This document shows positions 1 to 7,449 of a DNA stretch of 64,000 nucleotides, piece by piece (position 1 is the first letter of the stretch; every line of letters begins with the position of its first letter). The stretch spans positions 186,001-250,000 of the forward strand of contig NZ_JARJHT010000002.1 of the NCBI RefSeq assembly GCF_029269745.1, given 5' to 3'. The notes under the pieces are model-generated. The model was not told where the DNA came from. It saw nothing but the letters and a program-made list of their open reading frames with translations, and searched no databases. The translations under genes and the position numbers were made by a program. The DNA comes from Polluticoccus soli. GTDB lineage: Bacteria > Bacteroidota > Bacteroidia > Chitinophagales > Chitinophagaceae.

Positions 1-99
1 GATATCCACATTCCGTTGCTGGTAGTACCGGTAATAAAGCCGAAGTTCATAACCAGGAATAATTTTCTTCTCCTCGATTTTATCAGGAACATTTTCCAT
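1..99 (-). CDS. Possible 5' end of a gene running off the left edge
   Basis: An ATG at 97-99 on the minus strand opens a frame of 33 codons with no stop before the window edge. The peptide begins MENVPDKIEEKKIIPGYELR and has a charged composition like real coding sequence. No domain can be recognised from so little. It would be divergent from the TonB receptor that starts at 181, with about 80 bp between them. The opposite strand is also open over the same bases, so the call is weak. Confidence 0.3.
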   Translation of the reverse strand, partial: MENVPDKIEEKKIIPGYELRLYYRYYQQRNVDI

Positions 100-180
100 C
101 CACCGTCATTCAGATTTTCATTGTAGCAGCTCCTTTGCCAAACTGGTAAAAGGGCACCGTAACATGTAAAATCTTAAACA

Positions 181-2520
181 ATGACTAAGCTTTTTTGGCT
201 GTCGTCGGCATGCGTGCTGATGATGACCTCTGCCTTCGCACAACAAACTATTAGCGGAAGGGTGGTGGATGCCAATACCAAAGAATTATTAACAGGTGTA
301 ACCGTTCATAGCGCAAAAACAACCGCAGCCACTCATTCCGATCAATCGGGAAAATTCACAATAAACGTTTCCTCTGCTGACGACTCCCTGACTTTTTCTT
401 ATATGGGCTACGCAACACTGAAGCTGAAAGCTGGAAGTGACGAGCGAATGCTCATTCAGCTCAAGCCTTCGGCTTCAGAGCTGCAACATGTCATAGTAAC
501 GGCATCGAGGGCGCAACGCGCACGTACCGATGAGGCTGTGGCTGTGAGCACCATCACTGCCAAAACCATACAGGAGACCAATCCTACGCGCCTGGGCGAG
601 TTGATGAATAAGGTGCCGGGTGTTATCATGCAGGATCTCGGCAACGAGCAGCACGCGATGAGCATCCGCCAGCCGATGACCAAACGTCCGTATTTCCTCT
701 ACCTGGAAGATGGTATTCCCATCGCGCCAGTTGGCAACTTCAACCACAACCAGCTGATAGAGGTAAACATGCTGGGCGTACGTTCGATAGAGGTGTTGAA
801 AGGGCCGGCATCTTCTTTCTATGGCAGTAATGCTGTGGGCGGAGCTGTCAACTTTATTACCCAATCGCCTTCTTTCTCGCCTACAGCCAAAATAGGATTG
901 CAGGCCAATAACTATGGATACCAAAGGTTAGAGTTTTACGTCGGTACATATGTGACCGATAAGCTGGGCGTAAGCGTTGGCGGCTACCTGGCCAAACAAC
1001 GCGACGGCTGGCAGGAGTTCAGCGATTTTGATAAGCTCTCGCTCTCATTAAAAACTGTTTACAATATTACCAACAAGACCAGGCTGACTGGTTATGTAAC
1101 TACCAACAATCTGAACACAGAAACGGGAGGCAGCATAGACAGTGCAGGTTTTTACACAAAAAAATACCTGAGCAATAACAATTTCTCCTACCGAAAAGTA
1201 AATGCGACACGTGGCCGCCTAACGCTGGACAAAGAGTGGAACAAAAAACACCAGTCATCAGCCACCGTTTACTATGGCAATAACACCATTGGCCAGTTGC
1301 CCCGCTACAGGATCAAAAATATCAACAAACAGCGCGCTTCAGGCGAGGAGAACGAAGATGCCTATGATAACTACGGAGCTGTTGTGCAACACAATGTGAA
1401 ACTGGATTTTCTTAAGTCAGCCATCTTTGGTGGCGTGTCCTTCAATTACGCTCCAACCCGATACAATGCCAACTACCTGGCCATTACACGCGACACCGTA
1501 ACAGGATATTATACTTCATACACCGACCGCAACGATTCACTGCTGGCTAATTATACCACCGGTTTGTCAAATGCAGGCGCCTGGTTGCAATATGAATTGT
1601 CGCCTGTAAAAAAACTGAAATTTATTGCTGGTCTGCGCTATGATCTGATCAGCTACAACTACCACAACAAATTAAGTACGGCTGCATTCTCAGGTGTGCC
1701 CGATACCGTGATTACCAATAATGCGTTCAGTCCCAAGCTGGGTGCCATATACAGCCTGGGTAATGGCCGCGGCATCTACGCTAACTATAGCCGCGGGCTA
1801 TCTGCTCCCCAGGTGTCTGACCTGTTCTTTGGCAAGAAAGTTCCGAACCTAAAACCTGCTTACTTCGATAACTACGAAATCGGTGGCTGGGCGGCATTGT
1901 ACGAACGTAAGATATACCTCGATGTTTCGCTTTATCAGCTCAATGGTTATAACGAGATCGTAAGTTTTACATTACCCGATAATTCAACCGAAAATAGGAA
2001 TGCAGGCAAAACACTACACAGGGGTATCGAATACAGTGTGACGTACACGCCGATAAAAGACATCTCGTTGAGGGTGGGCGGAACAAACGCCGTTCATAAA
2101 TACGTGCAATATGCGGTGCAGCAGAAATCGGGTGGCGAAGTGACCGATTTTGATGGCAACGACATGCCTGAGGCTCCCAAATTCATCGCGAATGCAGAAC
2201 TTACATTGAAACCACGCTTTGTAAAAGGTCTGCGTATCGGTCTTGAATGGCAGAGAATGTCTCCATGGTATAAGAACGATGCGAACACGCATTTGTATGA
2301 TGACAAAACTCTCGTCTTTAAAGGAGTTTCAATACTGAATCTCAGAACAGGCTACAGGTTTAAGCAAATTGAAGGGTATGTAAATGTGCTGAACCTCACC
2401 GATGAGCTGTATGCCAACAGTGCAACCCGTTCGTCAAGCAACAAAGATTCATACAGTGCCGGGGCACCGCGCATATTCGCGTTCGGACTGTTGTATCATT
2501 TTGGTCAAAACAGTAACTAA
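181..2520 (+). CDS. TonB-dependent outer-membrane receptor with carboxypeptidase-regulatory-like domain
   Basis: A 779-residue outer-membrane active transporter for a substrate bound at the cell surface and imported with TonB/ExbBD energy. A signal peptide (cleavage after SAFA, residue 20) is followed by a CarboxypepD_reg-like beta-sandwich (about 22-105, beginning TISGRVVDANTKELLTGVTV). Next come the plug (about 120-230, with RSIEVLKGPASSFYGSNAVG near residue 200) and a C-terminal beta-barrel ending in HFGQNSN. The architecture is typical of Bacteroidota FecA/BtuB-type receptors. The next gene starts 5 nt after the stop, so the two are co-transcribed. The substrate cannot be read from the sequence. 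The neighbourhood (CCPCC lipoprotein, HMA protein, second receptor) suggests a metal or metal-ligand complex, which is inference. Confidence 0.93.
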   Translation: MTKLFWLSSACVLMMTSAFAQQTISGRVVDANTKELLTGVTVHSAKTTAATHSDQSGKFTINVSSADDSLTFSYMGYATLKLKAGSDERMLIQLKPSASELQHVIVTASRAQRARTDEAVAVSTITAKTIQETNPTRLGELMNKVPGVIMQDLGNEQHAMSIRQPMTKRPYFLYLEDGIPIAPVGNFNHNQLIEVNMLGVRSIEVLKGPASSFYGSNAVGGAVNFITQSPSFSPTAKIGLQANNYGYQRLEFYVGTYVTDKLGVSVGGYLAKQRDGWQEFSDFDKLSLSLKTVYNITNKTRLTGYVTTNNLNTETGGSIDSAGFYTKKYLSNNNFSYRKVNATRGRLTLDKEWNKKHQSSATVYYGNNTIGQLPRYRIKNINKQRASGEENEDAYDNYGAVVQHNVKLDFLKSAIFGGVSFNYAPTRYNANYLAITRDTVTGYYTSYTDRNDSLLANYTTGLSNAGAWLQYELSPVKKLKFIAGLRYDLISYNYHNKLSTAAFSGVPDTVITNNAFSPKLGAIYSLGNGRGIYANYSRGLSAPQVSDLFFGKKVPNLKPAYFDNYEIGGWAALYERKIYLDVSLYQLNGYNEIVSFTLPDNSTENRNAGKTLHRGIEYSVTYTPIKDISLRVGGTNAVHKYVQYAVQQKSGGEVTDFDGNDMPEAPKFIANAELTLKPRFVKGLRIGLEWQRMSPWYKNDANTHLYDDKTLVFKGVSILNLRTGYRFKQIEGYVNVLNLTDELYANSATRSSSNKDSYSAGAPRIFAFGLLYHFGQNSN

Positions 2521-2524
2521 CCCT

Positions 2525-3742
2525 ATGAAAAAAATATATCTTATTCCTGCACTCGCAATGATCTCATTCGGGTGCAGGAATTCTTCGGATAACACACAAG
2601 AGGCGAAGCCCATAACTACGGATACAACCATCTCCTCTTCATGCCCCTTCTTGGCAAAGGATAATAAAGGCGGACTGGCGATGAGCTGGATAAAAGAGCT
2701 TAACGATACAGATGCCATCCTGTGCTATTCTGTTTTAGATAAAGAAGGCGATCGGTTTACACAGACCTATGAGATCCCTGCAAGCAAGGGTGTGCATCCC
2801 CACGGAGAAAATTTGCCCAAGGTGGTTTGCAAGCCAGATGGTACGTTGATAGCCATGTGGGGCCTTCCCAATCCCAGTCCTAAAAACAAGTATTCCGGGT
2901 TGGTGTCATATGCAGTATCAAAAAATGGCGGCAAGGACTGGAGCGAGGCTATTCCACTTGTGAGCGACACAAGCAGTTACGACCAACGGTATTTTGATAT
3001 GGAGGTATTGCCATCAGGCGAGGTGGCCGCTCTGTGGCTGGATTCGCGCTTCAAAAAAGGTAAAGAGGGTTCTACTCTGTTTTATGCGGTGGCTGACGCA
3101 AACAATAGGTTTGTCGGCGAACACCCGATAGCAGAGTCTTGTTGTCCCTGTTGCAGGACCGATCTGTTTGTAGATAGTAAGGGCAATATTCACGCCGCGT
3201 TTCGCGATATCATTGAAGATAGCATCCGTGATATGGTGCATATAGTATCAATAGACCAGGGTAAAACCTTTTTGTCGCCTGAAAGGATCAGCGTTGATAA
3301 CTGGGCCATTGAAGGCTGTCCCCACACAGGTCCCACAATGGCAGAGAACAAGAATGGGTTGCATTTTGCCTGGTACACTATGGGCACGGGAAGCGGAGTG
3401 TTCTACAATCATTTGACAGGTGGTAAAACCTTTTCGGCAAAAGAAAATGTTAGCTCACTGCCCACGGCGAAGCACCCCCAGATTTTGGCCACAAGTGCTA
3501 ATGATCTGCTCATCGCCTGGGACCAGGTAGTAAAGAGCGGCGACGCCGCAAATAATATGGTCCTGGTACAGCGCAGGTCGCCAGACGGTAAGATGGTATC
3601 TACCGACTCAATAACGACAGCGGCCGATGTCGCCTATTTTCCTGTACTCAGAGAGTATAAGGAGCGTTCGGTAATGATGGCATTCACTGTACAAAAGGGT
3701 AAAAAGAGTCAGGTGTATTATAAAAAATACTTACTTAAGTAA
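2525..3742 (+). CDS. Asp-box (sialidase-fold) lipoprotein with CCPCC motif
   Basis: A 405-residue lipoprotein. The ATG at 2525 is chosen because it gives a lipoprotein signal (MKKIYLIPALAMISFGC, lipid-anchored Cys17) and sits 5 nt after the receptor stop. A longer frame reaching back into the receptor is not credible. Asp-box-like turns typical of six-bladed BNR/sialidase propellers are visible: SKNGGKDWS near residue 132 and SIDQGKTF near 243. Known sialidases need an arginine triad that I cannot confirm here, so enzymatic activity should not be assumed. A striking SCCPCCR motif lies at about residues 204-210 and could bind soft metals or form disulfides at the cell surface. Co-transcription with a TonB receptor suggests a surface-exposed substrate-binding partner. 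Confidence 0.8.
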   Translation: MKKIYLIPALAMISFGCRNSSDNTQEAKPITTDTTISSSCPFLAKDNKGGLAMSWIKELNDTDAILCYSVLDKEGDRFTQTYEIPASKGVHPHGENLPKVVCKPDGTLIAMWGLPNPSPKNKYSGLVSYAVSKNGGKDWSEAIPLVSDTSSYDQRYFDMEVLPSGEVAALWLDSRFKKGKEGSTLFYAVADANNRFVGEHPIAESCCPCCRTDLFVDSKGNIHAAFRDIIEDSIRDMVHIVSIDQGKTFLSPERISVDNWAIEGCPHTGPTMAENKNGLHFAWYTMGTGSGVFYNHLTGGKTFSAKENVSSLPTAKHPQILATSANDLLIAWDQVVKSGDAANNMVLVQRRSPDGKMVSTDSITTAADVAYFPVLREYKERSVMMAFTVQKGKKSQVYYKKYLLK

Positions 3743-3824
3743 TGGCTGCTATGGAATGTTGCCTAAACATTCGGCCGAAAACCAGAATAATATAACGACC
3801 AACCATAATCTTATAAGGCAATTT

Positions 3825-3857
3825 TTTGTTTCGTTAACACATTGAGTTTTAACTTTG
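3825..3857 (+). promoter_or_regulatory. Bacteroidota promoter of the HYC_CC_PP / HMA / TonB operon
   Basis: A -33 element TTTG (3825-3828) lies 21 bp before a perfect -7 element TAACTTTG (3850-3857). The predicted transcript starts near 3862, only about 7-13 nt before the candidate ATGs at 3869 and 3875. Confidence 0.65.
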
Positions 3858-3874
3858 TCTTATCTTTCATGCGA

Positions 3875-4288
3875 ATGAAACGACTCATTGTCATACCGGT
3901 CATGTTCATCTACCTGCTAGCAGTATCAGGTATCATGATCAGTGCGCACTATTGTGGGCAACAACTGGAGTCGTGGAATGTATACACAGAAAGTGATGGC
4001 TGTGCAGACGATACTTGCAGCGACGAACCCAAACAAGAAGGAGGGTGTTGCAAGGATGAAGTAATTACAGCCAAAGTTTCGCAGGATCAGAATTTTGTCG
4101 CGGCATTTAAGCTCAAGTTGATTGACAACAGCTTTGAAGCTGTTCTTCCTCAATATTTCGTTTTACCAGAAGCGGTGGTTAATACGGTAGTCGTTGCCGC
4201 TAGGGCAAACATGCCCAATGCTCCACCAGGGCTTTGGCAACATATTCCGTTATACAAGCTTCACTCCAGTTTTACTTATTATGGTTAG
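3875..4288 (+). CDS. HYC_CC_PP-type small membrane-anchored cysteine-rich protein
   Basis: A 137-residue protein with one N-terminal hydrophobic segment (residues 4-23), then the three signatures of the Bacteroidota family named HYC_CC_PP: AHYCG (His25-Tyr26-Cys27), GGCCKD (Cys58-Cys59) and NAPPG (Pro117-Pro118). Further cysteines (43, 48) lie in an acidic linker. I chose the ATG at 3875; ATG 3869 adds two residues, and the TTG at 3842 lies upstream of the predicted transcription start. It precedes an HMA-domain protein and a TonB receptor, an association I recall as recurrent for this family. A role in extracytoplasmic metal binding, possibly copper, is inferred from the cysteines, histidine and neighbours. 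No biochemical function is known to me. Confidence 0.8.
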   Translation: MKRLIVIPVMFIYLLAVSGIMISAHYCGQQLESWNVYTESDGCADDTCSDEPKQEGGCCKDEVITAKVSQDQNFVAAFKLKLIDNSFEAVLPQYFVLPEAVVNTVVVAARANMPNAPPGLWQHIPLYKLHSSFTYYG

Positions 4289-4344
4289 CACATACTATAC
4301 CCAATAGTATTGTGTTTAATTATATAACCATTAATAAGTAAATA

Positions 4345-4695
4345 ATGAAACGTTTAATAGTATTTCTCTCCATCATCACTTCTTCTATTTTCGTATTTGC
4401 GCAGGAAACAGCAAAGGATGTGGTTACCGAAAAGTATAAAGTTGAAGGTAACTGCAAGATGTGCAAAAAACGCATTGAGAATGCAGCATTCATTAAAGGT
4501 GTAAAACGTGCAGAGTGGGATAAAGAAAGCCACGAACTGACCGTAACATATAAACCCTCTAAAACGAACGCGGAAGCCATTCTCGGCAGCGTTGCTAAAG
4601 TAGGTTATAGCTCGGAGAAAGCAGAGGCTGACAAAGCCGCTTATAACAACCTACCGGCATGCTGCCAGTACAAAGACCACGTTTGTAACGACTAA
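4345..4695 (+). CDS. Secreted heavy-metal-associated (HMA) domain protein
   Basis: A 116-residue protein with a Sec signal peptide (MKRLIVFLSIITSSIFVFA, cleaved before Gln20) followed by a ferredoxin-like HMA domain of about residues 28-95. The metal-binding loop is GNCKMCKK with Cys37 and Cys40, the CxxC of copper chaperones and P-type ATPase N-domains. A C-terminal tail adds Cys106, Cys107, His112 and Cys114. The signal peptide places it in the periplasm or outside, unlike cytosolic CopZ. It sits between the HYC_CC_PP gene and a TonB receptor, 14 nt before the latter. The likely job is to carry a soft metal ion to or from the envelope machinery encoded beside it; the metal identity is inference. 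Confidence 0.85.
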   Translation: MKRLIVFLSIITSSIFVFAQETAKDVVTEKYKVEGNCKMCKKRIENAAFIKGVKRAEWDKESHELTVTYKPSKTNAEAILGSVAKVGYSSEKAEADKAAYNNLPACCQYKDHVCND

Positions 4696-4709
4696 ACCCT
4701 CTCGGCCAC

Positions 4710-6959
4710 ATGAATAGATATTTAAGTAAACTGCTATTAAGCAGCTTATTGCTAATTGGCGTGCAGGCTCATGCGCAGGAAATGCGCCAGGTATCAGGCA
4801 GGGTTTCCGGCACAGATCAGAAAGGCAAAAAGGAAGAACTAGTAGGTGCTACCGTGGAATTGCCCGATCACAGCGCAGGTGCGCAAACTGATGCCAATGG
4901 CGATTTTAGCCTTTCAATCCCTGTAGGTGCCAGCAAGCTGGTCGTTTCTTACATCGGTTTTACAACTGATACAATTGCGGTTGGTGACGGACCGCTAAAT
5001 ATTGTGCTGTCCCAGCCGCGCGCTTTGAAAGAAGTAGTAATTAAAAAACGCAAGGGTCCTACAGAGATAAGCCTGATGAACCCGATAAAAACGGAGCTGA
5101 TCAGCGAGCGTGAGCTGTTGAAAGCGGCTTGCTGCAACCTGAGCGAAAGCTTTGAAACTACCCCATCGGTTGACGTGGCGTTTACTGATGCTGTGTCGGG
5201 CTACAAACAAATACAAATGTTGGGTCTTGCGGGGCCGTATACGCTGATAACCCGCGAGAATATACCTGATACCCGCGGCCTTGCCTCGGTAACGGGGTTG
5301 ACCTTTACGCCTGGCGCATGGATAGAAGGTATGCAACTAAGCAAAGGCACGGGCAGTGTAGTGAACGGCTATGAAAGCGTAGCCGGCCAAATAAACGTAG
5401 AACTAAAAAAGCCTTTTGAGGAGACCGATGAAAAATGGTTGCTCAACCTGTACCAGAATACACAAGGCCGTACAGAAGCTAACATCGTTCATCGCAAACA
5501 ATTCAACGAAAAGCTGTCCACCAACTTCATGCTGCACGGCAAGTCGCAATGGCTGAAAGTGGATCAGAATGGTGACGGCTTTCTTGATCAGCCGAAGGAT
5601 AAAAACTTCGTTGGCCTCAATCGCTGGTTCTGGTTTGGTCCGAAGAGCTGGGAAGTACAGGGTGGTGTAAAAGGCACCTACTCTTCGAATACTGGTGGCG
5701 AAAAGAGTTATACAGAAGGTACTGAGCAAAAGCCCGGCAACCCATGGGGTTATCGAATGGATATTCGCAGGGTTGAAGGCTGGGCCAAGATCGGCAAGAT
5801 GTTCCCTAACAAGCCGGGTACAAGCATAGGGCTGCAGCTATCGGGCATCTACCACGACCAGGATGCGATTTATGGGCAGAGGAATTATGACGCCACACAG
5901 ACTAGTTTCTATTCCAACCTCATTTTCCAGTCTATACTCGGCAATACCAACCACATCATAAAGGCTGGTGCCAGTACATTGGTTGATAAATATGAAGAGC
6001 AACTAACCAAGCAACAGTTCACGCGCAACGAGATAGTACCAGGTGCGTTTGCAGAGTATTCGTACAGCCACTTGGATAAGTTTAATATCGTAGCGGGCAT
6101 TCGTGGCGATTACCATAACATTTATGGCGCTTTCGTTACACCGCGACTACACGTGCGTTATGCGCCGTTCAAGCGCACTGCGATACGTGCTTCTATCGGT
6201 CGTGCGCAGCGCACTGCAAACATACTGGCTGAGAACATTGGGTATATGGCCAGCAACCGCAATTTCATTATTCAGAGCACTATCCCCGGTAATCCTTATG
6301 GACTGGAACCGGAGATCGCATGGAACACGGGGATCAACCTCACGCAGAAATTCCAGCTCGACTACCGCGACGGTGCCATCAGCTTCGATTTCTACCGCAC
6401 CGATTTTCAGAACCAGGTAGTGGTAGATGTGGAAGACGCACACGATGTAAGGTTCTATAACCTTGAGGGCAAATCGTACGCGAATAGCTTTCAAACGCAG
6501 TTCGATTACGAAGTGATCCACAACCTCGACCTGCGCCTGGCCTATCGTTGGTATGACGTGAAAACTACTTACAGTGGCGTACTGAAAGAACGTCCGTTGG
6601 TAGCAGCACACCGTGCTTTTGCTAATGTGGGCTATGAAACCCGCAATCGTTGGAAGTTTGACTATACCATTCAGTGGGTAGGGCAGAAGCGCATACCTTC
6701 TGTATACGATCATCACTACATGTCGTTCACCAATGGAGAAATGTCACCATCGTTCGTGCAAATGAATGCGCAGATCAGCAAAGCTTTTACCGAAGACTTT
6801 GAAGTTTACCTTGGCGGCGAGAATCTGACCAATTATATGCAGCACATGCCGATTATCGGTGCCATGCATCCTTACGATGTGGGCTTCGACGCTTCTATGA
6901 TATGGGGACCTGTTATGGGCAGAAATGTGTACGCTGGATTGAGATATAAGATCCGCTAG
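4710..6959 (+). CDS. TonB-dependent receptor with CC pair in plug domain
   Basis: A 749-residue outer-membrane receptor. The signal peptide ends at HAQ (about residue 23). A carboxypeptidase-regulatory-like domain follows (about 27-105), then the plug, which starts with LLKAACCNLSESFETTPSVD (Cys141-Cys142) and continues through IQMLGLAGPYTLITRENIP. The barrel ends in GLRYKIR. A vicinal cysteine pair at the entrance of the plug is unusual for TonB receptors and is shared, in my recollection, by receptors encoded next to HMA proteins. This suggests thiolate metal binding or a redox switch on the plug. It is the last gene of the 3.9-7.0 kb operon and is followed by a strong terminator. Confidence 0.9.
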   Translation: MNRYLSKLLLSSLLLIGVQAHAQEMRQVSGRVSGTDQKGKKEELVGATVELPDHSAGAQTDANGDFSLSIPVGASKLVVSYIGFTTDTIAVGDGPLNIVLSQPRALKEVVIKKRKGPTEISLMNPIKTELISERELLKAACCNLSESFETTPSVDVAFTDAVSGYKQIQMLGLAGPYTLITRENIPDTRGLASVTGLTFTPGAWIEGMQLSKGTGSVVNGYESVAGQINVELKKPFEETDEKWLLNLYQNTQGRTEANIVHRKQFNEKLSTNFMLHGKSQWLKVDQNGDGFLDQPKDKNFVGLNRWFWFGPKSWEVQGGVKGTYSSNTGGEKSYTEGTEQKPGNPWGYRMDIRRVEGWAKIGKMFPNKPGTSIGLQLSGIYHDQDAIYGQRNYDATQTSFYSNLIFQSILGNTNHIIKAGASTLVDKYEEQLTKQQFTRNEIVPGAFAEYSYSHLDKFNIVAGIRGDYHNIYGAFVTPRLHVRYAPFKRTAIRASIGRAQRTANILAENIGYMASNRNFIIQSTIPGNPYGLEPEIAWNTGINLTQKFQLDYRDGAISFDFYRTDFQNQVVVDVEDAHDVRFYNLEGKSYANSFQTQFDYEVIHNLDLRLAYRWYDVKTTYSGVLKERPLVAAHRAFANVGYETRNRWKFDYTIQWVGQKRIPSVYDHHYMSFTNGEMSPSFVQMNAQISKAFTEDFEVYLGGENLTNYMQHMPIIGAMHPYDVGFDASMIWGPVMGRNVYAGLRYKIR

Positions 6960-6976
6960 CGATCATAAAATACATG

Positions 6977-7011
6977 AAAGGGCCGGCAACAAACCGGCCC
7001 TTTTCTTTTTT
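6977..7011 (+). terminator. Intrinsic terminator after the metal/TonB cluster
   Basis: Perfect 10-bp stem AAAGGGCCGG / CCGGCCCTTT (6977-6986, 6994-7003) with a 7-nt loop and a T-rich tail. Confidence 0.85.
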
Positions 7012-7016
7012 GCGAT

Positions 7017-7024
7017 TAACTTTA
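7017..7024 (+). promoter_or_regulatory. -7 box four nt before the mmcQ/yjbR start
   Basis: TAACTTTA matches TAnnTTTG except for the last base. It ends 4 nt before the ATG at 7029, so the mRNA is predicted to be leaderless. No convincing -33 element is seen because the preceding terminator occupies that position. Confidence 0.45.
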
Positions 7025-7028
7025 CGGC

Positions 7029-7409
7029 ATGGATACAGAAAAGCTCCGCTCTATCTGCCTCAGCTTTCCCGGTGCGCATGAAGGCATCAAATGGGAAGAC
7101 CATCTCTGCTTTATGGTGGCTGAAAAAATGTTTTGTGTTTCGGGTATGGAAGATGATTCATTCCTCACCTTCAAAGCCAGCGATGAAGATTTTGAATTGC
7201 TCTGCGAGCGCCAGCATATCATACCCGCGCCTTACATGGCCCGCAATAAATGGGTAGGTGTAGAAAAGCGTAGCGCCCTCAAGCCAAAAGAATGGGAGCA
7301 CTACCTCCACCAGGCATACGAACTGATAAAAGCAAAGCTGCCGAAAAAGACGCAGAAAGAAATAGACGAAAATACGCAGGCTAAAAAGCTTAAAAAAACA
7401 AAAGGGTAA
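7029..7409 (+). CDS. MmcQ/YjbR family protein
   Basis: A 126-residue cytosolic protein of the MmcQ/YjbR family, which has a CyaY-like alpha/beta fold and is annotated as DNA-binding on structural grounds. Family hallmarks are visible: the opening LRSICLSFPGAHEGIKWEDH, then MFCVSG, LTFKAS and APYMARNKWVGVE. The C-terminal 25 residues are lysine-rich. It is monocistronic, preceded by a terminator and with its own stop codon inside the stem of the next terminator. The cellular function of the family is not established. Confidence 0.88.
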   Translation: MDTEKLRSICLSFPGAHEGIKWEDHLCFMVAEKMFCVSGMEDDSFLTFKASDEDFELLCERQHIIPAPYMARNKWVGVEKRSALKPKEWEHYLHQAYELIKAKLPKKTQKEIDENTQAKKLKKTKG

Positions 7410-7429
7410 GCGGTCAGCTTACCCTTTTT
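7401..7429. terminator. Bidirectional terminator between convergent genes
   Basis: An 11-bp stem AAAGGGTAAGC / GCTTACCCTTT (7401-7411, 7417-7427). On the minus strand it is followed by a long T-rich tract, on the plus strand by TTTTTA. The stop codon of the upstream gene (7407-7409) lies within the stem. Confidence 0.8.
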
Positions 7430-7449
7430 AATATAGTTGGATCGGTAGT

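Noticed and set aside
1-126. Plus-strand open frame at the left edge (ends TAG at about 124-126)
   Set aside because: It has no start in the window and a less protein-like composition than the minus frame; neither is secure.
2402-2524. Extended start of the Asp-box lipoprotein within the TonB receptor
   Set aside because: The extension would remove the lipoprotein signal and overlap 120 bp of receptor coding; ATG 2525 gives a clear lipobox.
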